Shown one piece after another: positions 1 through 5,505 of a stretch of 8,531 nucleotides of DNA. The DNA is from Lysobacter_F sp035645555 (GTDB lineage Bacteria > Pseudomonadota > Gammaproteobacteria > Xanthomonadales > Xanthomonadaceae). The stretch spans positions 1 to 8,531 of the forward strand of contig DASQMI010000029.1 of assembly GCA_035645555.1 (NCBI GenBank), read 5' to 3'. The position numbers and the translations under genes are program-made. The notes under the pieces were generated by a model. That model saw nothing but the letters and a program-made list of their open reading frames with translations, did not search any database and had not been told where the DNA came from. Position 1 is the stretch's first letter; each line of letters begins with the position of its first letter.

Positions 1-1515
1 GCGCTCGGTCCGATCCCGTCGCTCGCCACCCAGGTCAACGCCTACCTCACGGCCAATGGCGGCCGTGCGGACGCCAACGCCCTGTACTCGGTGTGGGGCG
101 GCGCCAACGACCTGTTCGCGATCACCAGCGGCGGTGCCAACCCGACCACCACGATCGCCAGCGCGGTCACCGCGCAGGTCGGCCTGGTCGCCCAGCTGCA
201 GGCCGCCGGCGCCCGCTACATCCTGGTGCCGACCATTCCCGACCTCGGCTCCACGCCGGCGTTCCGCGCCCAGGGCGCCACCGCGCAGGCGCAGGGCACC
301 GCGCTCAGCACCGCGTACAACAACGCGCTGTTCGGCGGTCTGGCCACCGGCAACTACCGCGTCATTCCGCTCGACACGTTCAACCTGATCCGCGAAGTGG
401 TCGCCAACCCGGGCGCATACGGCTTCAGCAACGTCACCGGCACCGCCTGCCAGCCGCAGATCACCGCCAACTCGCTGACCTGCAACCCGACCAGCTACGT
501 CACTCCGACCGCGGCCACCGACTACCTGTTCGCCGACGGCGTGCACCCGACCACAAGCGCGCACCGCCTGCTCGCCGATTACGCGGTGGCGATCCTGGAA
601 GCGCCGCGCCTGCTCGCGGTGCTGCCGCACAGCGCCGCGACGGTCGGTCGCGCCCGCGTCGGGCGGGTGGCGGCGTACGTCGACAGCCCCGGCGGCGACG
701 GCATGGCCTGGTGGGTGGATGCGCGTGGCGATTCGCAGCGCTACGACACCGGCGCCGGTTTCGACGGTATCGGTCCGGCGCTGACCGGCGGGTTCGGCTG
801 GCGCAACGGCGCGATGAGCTACGGCGTGTTCGGCGGTCTCGGGCGCAACTACGTCGACTTCGGCGACCGCCGCGGCGACTTCGAGCAGCTCGACGGCACG
901 CTCGGCGGCTACTTCGGCTGGCGCGGCGACGGCGCGTGGGTGAACGCGCAGCTCAGCTACACTTGGCTGCGTTACGACGTCGACCGCGAGCTGTACCTCG
1001 GCCCGGCCAAGCGCAGCCACGAGGGTTCGCCGGACGGCAGCAACCTCAGCCTCGGCGTCAACGCCGGCTGGGAGTTCGGGAGCGACAGCCTGCGCCACGG
1101 CCCGGTGGTCGGCGTGCTCGCGCAGCGCATCGAAATCGACGGTTACGCCGAGAACGACGCCACGCTGTCCACCGCGCTGGCCTACCCGGAGCAGGAGTAC
1201 GACTCGCTGATCGGCAGCATCGGCTGGCGCGCGCGCTTCCTGGTCAGCGAGCACCTGCAGCCGTATGCGCAGGTGACCTACGACCGCGAGTTCGAGGAGT
1301 ACGCCGACGAGGCATTCGCGCGCGTGCAGTCGATCCCGGCCTCCGGCGAGTACGCGGTGCCGGGGCTGCAGTTCGACCGCAGCTACGGCACCGTCACGGT
1401 CGGCACGCGCACCCGCCTGTTCGGGCTGGACGCCAACCTCGGCCTGAGCGCCACGGTCGGCCAGGAAGGCGGCAACGACGCCACCGTGTTCGCCACGTTC
1501 GGCGGCGGCTTCTGA
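1..1515 (+). CDS. GDSL-type esterase/lipase autotransporter, 5' truncated by window edge
   Basis: The window holds the last 504 residues of an EstA-like type Va autotransporter: a secreted GDSL/SGNH hydrolase passenger displayed on the outer membrane by its own C-terminal beta-barrel. The reading frame is open from base 1, so the signal peptide and nucleophile block (GDSL) lie outside. SGNH block III is visible as GGANDL (Asn at about residue 36 of the visible part), and block V as DGVHP, giving the catalytic Asp (about 179) and His (about 182). The passenger ends near residue 200, followed by a short linker. The barrel covers roughly residues 235-504, with alternating aromatic/glycine strands (GGYFGW, GVFGGLGRNYVDFG) and the terminal Phe expected for BAM recognition (FATFGGGF). 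Two cysteines, about 150 and 161, sit 11 apart in the passenger and may form a disulfide. The natural substrate cannot be told from sequence. Family assignment is firm. Confidence 0.93.
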   Translation, partial: ALGPIPSLATQVNAYLTANGGRADANALYSVWGGANDLFAITSGGANPTTTIASAVTAQVGLVAQLQAAGARYILVPTIPDLGSTPAFRAQGATAQAQGTALSTAYNNALFGGLATGNYRVIPLDTFNLIREVVANPGAYGFSNVTGTACQPQITANSLTCNPTSYVTPTAATDYLFADGVHPTTSAHRLLADYAVAILEAPRLLAVLPHSAATVGRARVGRVAAYVDSPGGDGMAWWVDARGDSQRYDTGAGFDGIGPALTGGFGWRNGAMSYGVFGGLGRNYVDFGDRRGDFEQLDGTLGGYFGWRGDGAWVNAQLSYTWLRYDVDRELYLGPAKRSHEGSPDGSNLSLGVNAGWEFGSDSLRHGPVVGVLAQRIEIDGYAENDATLSTALAYPEQEYDSLIGSIGWRARFLVSEHLQPYAQVTYDREFEEYADEAFARVQSIPASGEYAVPGLQFDRSYGTVTVGTRTRLFGLDANLGLSATVGQEGGNDATVFATFGGGF

Positions 1516-1555
1516 CCACCGGCGCCGGGGCCGTGGTGGTCCCGGCGCACGCCGC

Positions 1556-1577
1556 CGGCGCGTTGCCAAGCGCGCCG
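1556..1577. other. GC-rich hairpin between autotransporter gene and tRNA
   Basis: Arms at 1556-1562 and 1571-1577 pair perfectly over 7 bp. A T·G and a T-A pair extend the stem inside, leaving a GCCA loop. There is no T-tract after it on either strand, so it is at best a weak or Rho-assisted terminator for the autotransporter gene. It overlaps the possible -35 element of the tRNA. In DNA this GC-rich, such hairpins arise by chance fairly often. Confidence 0.25.
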
Positions 1578-1592
1578 CCGCGGTCATAGACT
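1563..1592 (+). promoter_or_regulatory. Candidate sigma70 promoter of tRNA-Gly
   Basis: TTGCCA at 1563-1568 matches the -35 consensus at five of six positions. TAGACT at 1587-1592 matches the -10 at four of six, with an 18-nt spacer. A start near 1599 would give a leader of only a few bases before the mature tRNA at 1602. The bases after the -10 are GC-rich (CCGCTCGCG), a discriminator type typical of stringently controlled stable-RNA promoters. This is inferred from position and motif only. Confidence 0.4.
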
Positions 1593-1601
1593 TCCGCTCG
1601 C

Positions 1602-1675
1602 GCGGGTGTAGTTCAATGGTAGAACTGCAGCTTCCCAAGCTGCTAACGTGGGTTCGATTCCCATCACCCGCTCCA
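1602..1675 (+). tRNA. tRNA-Gly (anticodon CCC)
   Basis: A 74-nt tRNA with a full cloverleaf. The acceptor arms 1602-1608 and 1665-1671 pair over 7 bp. The anticodon stem GCAGC/GCTGC (1627-1631, 1639-1643) carries the loop TTCCCAA, which puts anticodon CCC at 1634-1636 to read GGG. The T-loop GGTTCGATTCC is canonical, and the discriminator T plus CCA (1673-1675) is encoded in the DNA. It stands alone, with its own promoter-like sequence before it and a terminator directly after. No integrase or repeat of its 3' end is visible nearby, so there is no sign that it serves as an integration site. Confidence 0.97.
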
Positions 1676-1682
1676 GATCGCG

Positions 1683-1713
1683 ACGGCGGCGCCCACCGGG
1701 TGCCGCCGTTTTT
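1683..1713 (+). terminator. Rho-independent terminator of tRNA-Gly
   Basis: The arms ACGGCGGC (1683-1690) and GCCGCCGT (1702-1709) pair over 8 bp. A G·T wobble and three further G-C pairs extend the stem to a 3-nt ACC loop, and the run TTTTT (1709-1713) follows. It begins 7 nt after the tRNA CCA end, so it ends the tRNA transcript and insulates the downstream rimBK genes. Confidence 0.88.
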
Positions 1714-1720
1714 CATCCCG

Positions 1721-1738
1721 GCCTGACACCGTTCAGGC
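1721..1738. promoter_or_regulatory. Inverted repeat upstream of rimB, possible operator
   Basis: A perfect 6-bp inverted repeat, GCCTGA-N6-TCAGGC, sits between the tRNA terminator and the rimB ribosome binding site. No good -35/-10 pair could be placed in this short gap (1714-1756), so the rimBK promoter stays unidentified. The repeat could be an operator half-site pair or a small leader hairpin. It could also be chance. Confidence 0.25.
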
Positions 1739-1766
1739 ACCCTTGTCGCGGTCTGCAGGAGGGGCC

Positions 1767-2249
1767 ATGTCGAAACGCATCCTGATCGGCTGGCGCGAGT
1801 GGGTGGCGCTGCCGGGGCTGGGCATCGACGCCGTGCGCGCGAAGGTCGATACCGGCGCGCGGAGTTCCGCCCTGCACGTGGACGACCACTGGCGTTTCAG
1901 CGAACGCGGCGCGCCGTGGGTCGGCTTCCGCCTGCGCTGCGGCCCGGCCGACGACTGCCTGATCGAAGCCGCGGCGCCGGTCGCCGACGAACGCGAGGTG
2001 ATCGATTCCGGCGGCCATTGCACGCGGCGCGTGTTCGTGCGCACCACGCTGCGCGTCGCCGGCGTCGCGCGCGAGATCGAGGTGAACCTGACCAGCCGTC
2101 ATCGCATGCTGTTTCCGATGCTGCTCGGTCGCACGGCGATTTCGCGTGCCTTTACGGTCGATCCTGCACGCTCGTTCCTGCACGGCCGCATGCCGCCCGC
2201 CACCGCTCCGGTACAGACCACGGATGAAACTGGCCATCCTCTCCCGTAA
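1767..2249 (+). CDS. rimB: RimB-like retropepsin-fold ("ATP-dependent zinc") protease
   Basis: This 160-residue protein belongs to the family annotated as ATP-dependent zinc protease (PF05618), which is usually a small single-domain protein of this size. The hallmark is KVDTGARSSALHV near residues 26-38. DTGA (28-31) is the retropepsin-type aspartic protease signature, with Asp28 the presumed catalytic residue. A second conserved block is RHRMLFPMLLGRTAI (about 111-125). In Pseudomonas, a homologue (RimB) acts with RimK and the phosphodiesterase RimA to control glutamylation of ribosomal protein S6. The ATG at 1767 is preferred because AGGAGG lies 4 nt before it; a TTG at 1743 is in frame but has no such site. 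The gene overlaps the start of rimK by 26 nt, implying translational coupling. Family assignment is firm; the RimB role is inferred from the neighbour. Confidence 0.88.
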   Translation: MSKRILIGWREWVALPGLGIDAVRAKVDTGARSSALHVDDHWRFSERGAPWVGFRLRCGPADDCLIEAAAPVADEREVIDSGGHCTRRVFVRTTLRVAGVAREIEVNLTSRHRMLFPMLLGRTAISRAFTVDPARSFLHGRMPPATAPVQTTDETGHPLP

Positions 2250-3108
2250 CGGCAAGCTGTATTCGACCCGCCGCCTGGTCGAGGCCGCGCGCGTACGCGG
2301 CCACAGCGCGCGCGTGCTCGATCCGCTGCGCTGCTACATGCGCATCGCCGAGGGGAGTTTCGAGATCCATTACAAGGGCCGCGAGATCACCGGTTACGAC
2401 GCGGTGCTGCCGCGCGTGGGCGCGTCGGTCACCCGCTACGGCACCGCGGTGCTGCGCCAGTTCGAGCTGATGGGCACCTACACGCCGAACTCCTCCGACG
2501 CGATCCTGCGCGCGCGCGACAAGCTGCGCTGCCACCAGCTGCTCGCCGCCGAAGGCATCGGCATGCCGATCACGGTGTTCGGCGACAACCCGGACGACAC
2601 CCACGACCTGCTGTCGATGCTCGGGCCGCCGCCGCACGTCATCAAGCTCAATGAAGGCACCCAGGGCGCCGGCGTGATGCTGGCCGAGAAGCTGTCGGCC
2701 TCGCGCGGCGTGATCGAGGCGCTGCGTGGGCTCTACGCCAACTTCCTGGTGCAGGAGTTCGTCGCCGAAGCGAAGGGCGCGGACCTGCGCTGCTTCGTGG
2801 TCGGCGGCCGGGTGATCGCCGCCATGCGGCGGCAGGCGCCGAAGGGCGACTTCCGCTCCAACCTGCACCGCGGCGGCAGCGCGCGGCCAGTGCGTCCGAC
2901 CGAGGCCGAGGCGGAGGTGGCGGTGCGCGCCGCGGCGGCGGTCGGGCTGGGCGTGGCCGGTGTCGATCTGATCCGCTCCCAGCGCGGGCCGCTGGTGCTG
3001 GAGGTCAACGCCTCGCCGGGGCTCGAGGGCATCGAGCAGGCCACCGGGGTGGACGTGGCCGGGGCGATCCTGGAGTACATCGAGGCCCAGCTGAGCCAGG
3101 CCGACTGA
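2224..3108 (+). CDS. rimK: RimK, ribosomal protein S6--L-glutamate ligase (ATP-grasp)
   Basis: RimK is an ATP-grasp ligase that adds glutamate residues to the C-terminus of ribosomal protein S6, and it can also make poly-alpha-glutamate. The 294-residue length is close to the 300 of E. coli RimK. The N-terminal pre-ATP-grasp domain opens with MKLAILSRNGKLYSTRRL, followed by PRVGASVTRYG at about 63-73. The ATP-grasp fold shows IKLNEGTQGAGV (about 140-151, Lys141 contacting ATP), QEFVAEAKGADLRCFVVGG (177-195), and the Mg/ATP block GVDLI...VLEVNASPGLEGIE with Asp248, Glu260 and Asn262. The ATG at 2224 is chosen because it gives the family N-terminus; the frame is open further upstream, inside rimB. 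No strong Shine-Dalgarno precedes it, which fits coupling to rimB. An imperfect hairpin at 3127-3150 follows the gene without a T-tract, so termination may happen only at 3332-3370. Confidence 0.96.
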   Translation: MKLAILSRNGKLYSTRRLVEAARVRGHSARVLDPLRCYMRIAEGSFEIHYKGREITGYDAVLPRVGASVTRYGTAVLRQFELMGTYTPNSSDAILRARDKLRCHQLLAAEGIGMPITVFGDNPDDTHDLLSMLGPPPHVIKLNEGTQGAGVMLAEKLSASRGVIEALRGLYANFLVQEFVAEAKGADLRCFVVGGRVIAAMRRQAPKGDFRSNLHRGGSARPVRPTEAEAEVAVRAAAAVGLGVAGVDLIRSQRGPLVLEVNASPGLEGIEQATGVDVAGAILEYIEAQLSQAD

Positions 3109-3174
3109 GGCGGCCGGGCGATCCGACGGACGGCATCCCTTGGGCGTCCGGCACTTAGCTCCGACCCGCGCTTT

Positions 3175-3214
3175 TTTAACCTCGATTTAACATCACGGTT
3201 AACGACCGTTTAAT
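3175..3214 (+). promoter_or_regulatory. Four TTTAAC-like direct repeats at 11/12/11-bp spacing (OmpR-family regulator site)
   Basis: TTTAAC (3175-3180), TTTAAC (3186-3191), GTTAAC (3198-3203) and TTTAAT (3209-3214) start 11, 12 and 11 bp apart, about one helical turn. OmpR/PhoP-family regulators bind tandem hexamers as head-to-tail dimers with this 11-bp repeat, and the next gene rightward encodes such a regulator. It is an AT-rich island in otherwise very GC-rich DNA, which makes chance less likely. The bound protein is unproven: autoregulation by the ColR-like protein is the simplest guess. The PhoP-type pattern GTTTA-N5-GTTTA is matched only loosely. Confidence 0.5.
3186..3214 (+). promoter_or_regulatory. 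Candidate sigma70 promoter inside the repeat block
   Basis: TTTAAC (3186-3191) and TTTAAT (3209-3214) are separated by exactly 17 nt. The second matches the -10 consensus TATAAT at five of six positions, while the first is a weak -35 (three of six). Transcription would start near 3221, directly before a G-rich hairpin. Because the -35 and -10 are themselves two of the regulator repeats, a bound protein would probably repress this start. An alternative is an activated promoter with TAGCGT (3226-3231) as -10, 11 nt after the last repeat, the usual class II distance. Confidence 0.4.
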
Positions 3215-3220
3215 CGGATC

Positions 3221-3367
3221 GGGGGTAGCGTACCCCTACCGCAGCTTGCTTCCGTCGGCGGTCCGGCTCCTCCTCGGCCGGGCCGGCTTTCGGGTCCTCG
3301 CAGGTTTCGGTATCGGGGCAACACCCTTCTTGGCCCAGGCGCGGCGGACCCGCTCCTGGGCCCTTTT
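3221..3367 (+). ncRNA. Candidate small RNA (or attenuated leader) upstream of colR
   Basis: About 147 nt run from the start predicted by the upstream promoter to the T-tract of an intrinsic terminator. There are three predicted stem-loops. The first is a 5' hairpin, GGGGTA-GCG-TACCCC (3222-3236). The second is a 9-bp stem with one wobble (3259-3267 with 3277-3285) showing a C-rich loop TCCTCCTCG. The third is the terminator hairpin (3332-3362). No credible reading frame with a ribosome binding site lies inside. I do not recognise it as a known RNA family. C-rich loops resembling anti-Shine-Dalgarno sequence are known from several bacterial sRNAs, including Xanthomonas sX13, but identity with any of these is not claimed. 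It may instead be the 5' leader of colRS or the tail of the rimBK transcript. Confidence 0.42.
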
Positions 3368-3370
3368 ATT
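3332..3370 (+). terminator. Rho-independent terminator 115 nt before colR
   Basis: GGCCCAGG (3332-3339) pairs with CCTGGGCC (3355-3362) over 8 bp. After a C/T mismatch, GCGG pairs with CCGC, leaving the loop CGGAC, and CTTTTATT (3363-3370) follows. It lies 224 nt after the rimK stop and before colR, so it could end the candidate sRNA, end rimBK readthrough, or act as an attenuator for colRS. It is one of the two convincing intrinsic terminators in the window. Confidence 0.8.
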
Positions 3371-3484
3371 GGCGTGGCGCGTGCGCACACCGCGGCGCAT
3401 ACGGCGGGCTGGCACAATCGCGTGCCGGCAAGGAACCGCGACCGTCGCCGACGGTCGTAACCGCAAGCCCCACAGGACGACCCC
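3371..3484 (+). promoter_or_regulatory. Leader of colR with two strong hairpins
   Basis: Between the terminator and the colR start are two good stem-loops. One has arms GCTGGCAC/GTGCCGGC (3408-3415 and 3422-3429, one wobble, loop AATCGC). The other has arms CGACCGTC/GACGGTCG (3439-3446 and 3450-3457, loop GCC). No convincing -35/-10 pair was found here: CACAAT at 3413-3418 is the best -10-like hexamer but lacks a -35. The colR ribosome binding site AGGA is at 3474-3477. The hairpins could affect colRS expression or could be chance in GC-rich DNA. Confidence 0.35.
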
Positions 3485-4165
3485 ATGCGCATTCTCGTGA
3501 TCGAAGACAACCAGGACATCGCCGCCAACCTCGGCGACTTCCTCGAGGACCGCGGCCACACGGTGGACTTCGCGGCCGACGGCATCACCGGGCTGCACCT
3601 GGCGGTGGTCAACGACTTCGACGCGATCGTGCTCGACCTCAACCTGCCGGGCCTCGACGGCCTGGAGGTGTGCCGCAAGCTGCGCAACGAGGCGCGCAAG
3701 CAGACCCCGGTGCTGATGCTGACCGCGCGCGACTCGCTGGAGAACAAGCTGGCCGGGTTCGACTCGGGCGCCGACGACTACCTGATCAAGCCGTTCGCGC
3801 TGCAGGAGGTCGAAGTACGCCTCAACGCGCTGTCGCGCCGCGGCCGCGGCGTGCAGACGCGCGTGCTCAACGTCGCCGACCTCGAATACAACCTCGACAC
3901 CCTCGAGGTGCGCCGGCAGGGCAAGCTGCTGCAACTTAATCCGACTGCGCTGAAGATCCTGCAGGCGTTGATGGAAGCCTCGCCCGCGGTAGTCACCCGG
4001 CAGGAGCTCGAGACCCGCGTGTGGGGCGAGGAACTGCCGGACTCCGACAGCCTGCGCGTGCACATCCATGGTCTGCGAGCGGTGGTGGACAAGCCGTTCG
4101 ACGTGCCGCTGATCCAGACTCGCCATGGCATCGGCTATCGCATCGCCGCGCCCGAGAACGCCTGA
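3485..4165 (+). CDS. colR: ColR-like response regulator (OmpR/PhoB family)
   Basis: This 226-residue regulator has an N-terminal receiver domain (about 1-115) and a C-terminal winged-helix DNA-binding domain (about 125-222). The receiver has all key residues: acidic Glu7/Asp8, phospho-acceptor Asp51 in IVLDLNLPG, Thr80 in LMLTARD and Lys102 in LIKPF. The winged-helix domain ends with the typical RHGIGYRI. The receiver, with GLHLAVV, EVCRKLRNEARKQTPVLML and GFDSGADDYL, resembles ColR of Pseudomonas and Xanthomonas more than PhoP or OmpR. ColR/ColS in those genera responds to metals and envelope stress and affects virulence and membrane integrity. AGGA at 3474-3477 precedes the ATG by 7 nt. The kinase gene follows after 4 nt. 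The subfamily name is by resemblance; the general function is certain. Confidence 0.9.
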   Translation: MRILVIEDNQDIAANLGDFLEDRGHTVDFAADGITGLHLAVVNDFDAIVLDLNLPGLDGLEVCRKLRNEARKQTPVLMLTARDSLENKLAGFDSGADDYLIKPFALQEVEVRLNALSRRGRGVQTRVLNVADLEYNLDTLEVRRQGKLLQLNPTALKILQALMEASPAVVTRQELETRVWGEELPDSDSLRVHIHGLRAVVDKPFDVPLIQTRHGIGYRIAAPENA

Positions 4166-4169
4166 GCGC

Positions 4170-5492
4170 GTGAGCGCCTCCGCAGTCGAGAAGCCGCGCC
4201 CGCGCATCCGCTACCGCCGGCGGCTGCGCAGCCGCCTGGTGCTGGCGTTCGCGCTGCTCGGCTTCAGCCTGACCCTGCTGCTGGCCTACGCCACGCACTG
4301 GGTGCGCAACCGTGTCGAGGACGACCTCGTGCTCGATGCGATGAACCGCAACATTTCCGTCTACCAGCAGCGCTACTTCGAAAGCGGCGGACGCCAGCGC
4401 GACCTGCCGGTGGAGCAGATGCGCGCGTTCGTGTTCACCCCGGACAAGTTCGTGCAGCTGCGCGAGGAGCAGCCGGACTGGGTCGACCTGCCGGACGGCA
4501 TCCATTCGATCTCCGGCAGCAACCCGGATGGCTCGCCGTTTTCCTATCGGCTGGCGGTGAAGAAGACCCCCGACGCGTGGTTCTTCCTCGCCTACGACAT
4601 GACGCAGGCGACGCGCGGCGAGGAACGCTTCAACAACGCGCTGGTGGTGGTGGTGGTGGTGTTCACCGCGCTGTCGCTGCTGCTGGGCTGGTGGTCGGCG
4701 TCGCGCGTCATGAGCCCGGTTTCGGAGCTGGCGCAGCGGCTGCGCCGTTCCGGCCGCACCGCCGAACCCGAATCGCTGGCCAGCGGCTTCGCCGACGACG
4801 AGGTCGGCGAGCTCGCCAAGGCGCTGGACGACTACGCGGCGCGGCTGACCGACGTGGTGCAGCGCGACCGGGAATTCAACGCCGACGTCAGCCACGAACT
4901 GCGCACGCCGCTGGCGGTGATCAAGGGGGCGGTCGAACTGCTGCTCGCCAAGGCCGATCTCGACGACAAGACGCGCGGCCGGCTGCTGCGGATCCAGCGT
5001 GCCGAGCAGCAATGCACCGACCTGATCAGCGCGCTGCTGCTGCTGTCGCGCAACGAGCGTGGCCACGGCGCCACCGACGTTCACCGCGTCGCCGAGCAGC
5101 TGCTGGATGCGCATCGCGCGCAGCTGGGCGGCAAGCCGGTGGAACTGCGCATCGAGGGCGAGCGCGGGCAGACCGTGGACGCGCCGGAAGCGGCGGTCAC
5201 CGTCGCGCTCAACAACCTGATCGGCAACGCGGTGAAGTACACCCCGGAAGGCAGCGTGGTGGTGCGGCTGCACCCGGGCGCGGTGGAAGTGATCGACTCC
5301 GGGCCGGGCCTCAGCGAGGAGGATGCCAAGCGCCTGTTCGAGCGTGGCTACCGCGGCACTCACGCCGGGCACTCGCAGGGCGGCGGCATCGGCCTTTCGA
5401 TCGTGCGCCGCCTGTGCGAGCTGTATGGCTGGGACGTGCGGGTGGTGCCCGGCCAGCCGCGCGGCGTGGTGGCGACCCTGCGCTTCGGCTGA
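4170..5492 (+). CDS. colS: ColS-like sensor histidine kinase
   Basis: This 440-residue inner-membrane kinase is the partner of the adjacent regulator. A basic N-terminus (RIRYRRRLRSR) precedes TM1 (about 22-42). A periplasmic sensor region of about 115 residues follows, then TM2 (about 157-176, with six consecutive Val), a HAMP linker (177-230), the H-box FNADVSHELRTPLAV with phospho-acceptor His242, an N-box NNLIGNAVKYT (348-358), and G1 DSGPGL and G2 GGGIGLSIV of the HATPase domain. The GTG at 4170 is preferred: it lies 4 nt after the colR stop, and the family N-terminus begins here. An ATG at 4125 is in frame but sits inside colR with no ribosome binding site. The periplasmic part is acidic but lacks the ExxE metal-binding motif described for Pseudomonas putida ColS, so the signal may differ. 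It ends 9 nt from the convergent ilvE. Confidence 0.88.
   Translation: MSASAVEKPRPRIRYRRRLRSRLVLAFALLGFSLTLLLAYATHWVRNRVEDDLVLDAMNRNISVYQQRYFESGGRQRDLPVEQMRAFVFTPDKFVQLREEQPDWVDLPDGIHSISGSNPDGSPFSYRLAVKKTPDAWFFLAYDMTQATRGEERFNNALVVVVVVFTALSLLLGWWSASRVMSPVSELAQRLRRSGRTAEPESLASGFADDEVGELAKALDDYAARLTDVVQRDREFNADVSHELRTPLAVIKGAVELLLAKADLDDKTRGRLLRIQRAEQQCTDLISALLLLSRNERGHGATDVHRVAEQLLDAHRAQLGGKPVELRIEGERGQTVDAPEAAVTVALNNLIGNAVKYTPEGSVVVRLHPGAVEVIDSGPGLSEEDAKRLFERGYRGTHAGHSQGGGIGLSIVRRLCELYGWDVRVVPGQPRGVVATLRFG
4642..4661 (+). repeat. colS: Short GTG trinucleotide repeat in colS TM2
   Basis: Six consecutive GTG codons encode six valines at residues 159-164, inside the second membrane segment. Valine could be encoded by any of four codons, so the pure run is a true microsatellite. 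Slippage by whole units would lengthen or shorten TM2 without breaking the frame. Confidence 0.7.
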
Positions 5493-5505
5493 GCGGCCGG
5501 CTCAG
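5489..5505. terminator. Symmetric hairpin spanning both stop codons of colS and ilvE
   Basis: CTGAGC (5489-5494) and GCTCAG (5500-5505) form a perfect 6-bp inverted repeat with loop GGCCG. The colS stop (5490-5492) lies in the left arm and the ilvE stop (5502-5504) in the right arm. Either transcript would carry the hairpin at its stop codon. There is no T-tract on either strand, so it is at best a weak bidirectional terminator or transcript-end stabiliser. Confidence 0.35.

Noticed and set aside
1602..1675. tRNA-Gly as an integration site for a mobile element
   Set aside because: No integrase, no repeat of the tRNA 3' end and no change in composition downstream; housekeeping genes follow directly.
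1743..1766. Upstream TTG start for rimB
   Set aside because: The eight extra residues come from the ribosome binding site itself (the AGGAGG would be translated); the ATG at 1767 has that site at proper distance.
3176..3213. TTAA-N7-TTAA pairs matching the CtrA box
   Set aside because: Two pairs have the CtrA spacing, but CtrA is an alphaproteobacterial regulator and the genes here are gammaproteobacterial. The 11-bp OmpR-family period explains the pattern better.
3410..3426. Sigma54-like TGGCAC element upstream of colR
   Set aside because: The GG and GC dinucleotides are separated by 11 rather than 10 bases and the -12 half (CGTGCC) is poor. TGGCAC is also one arm of a hairpin.
3246..3500. 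84-codon reading frame across the rimK-colR gap
   Set aside because: It would start at a TTG without a ribosome binding site, run through a strong terminator and overlap colR. The Arg/Ala-rich composition is typical of chance frames in GC-rich DNA.
3993..5372. 459-codon frame antisense to colRS
   Set aside because: The His/Arg/Gln-rich translation matches no family and mirrors two firmly identified genes; long antisense frames are expected at this GC content.
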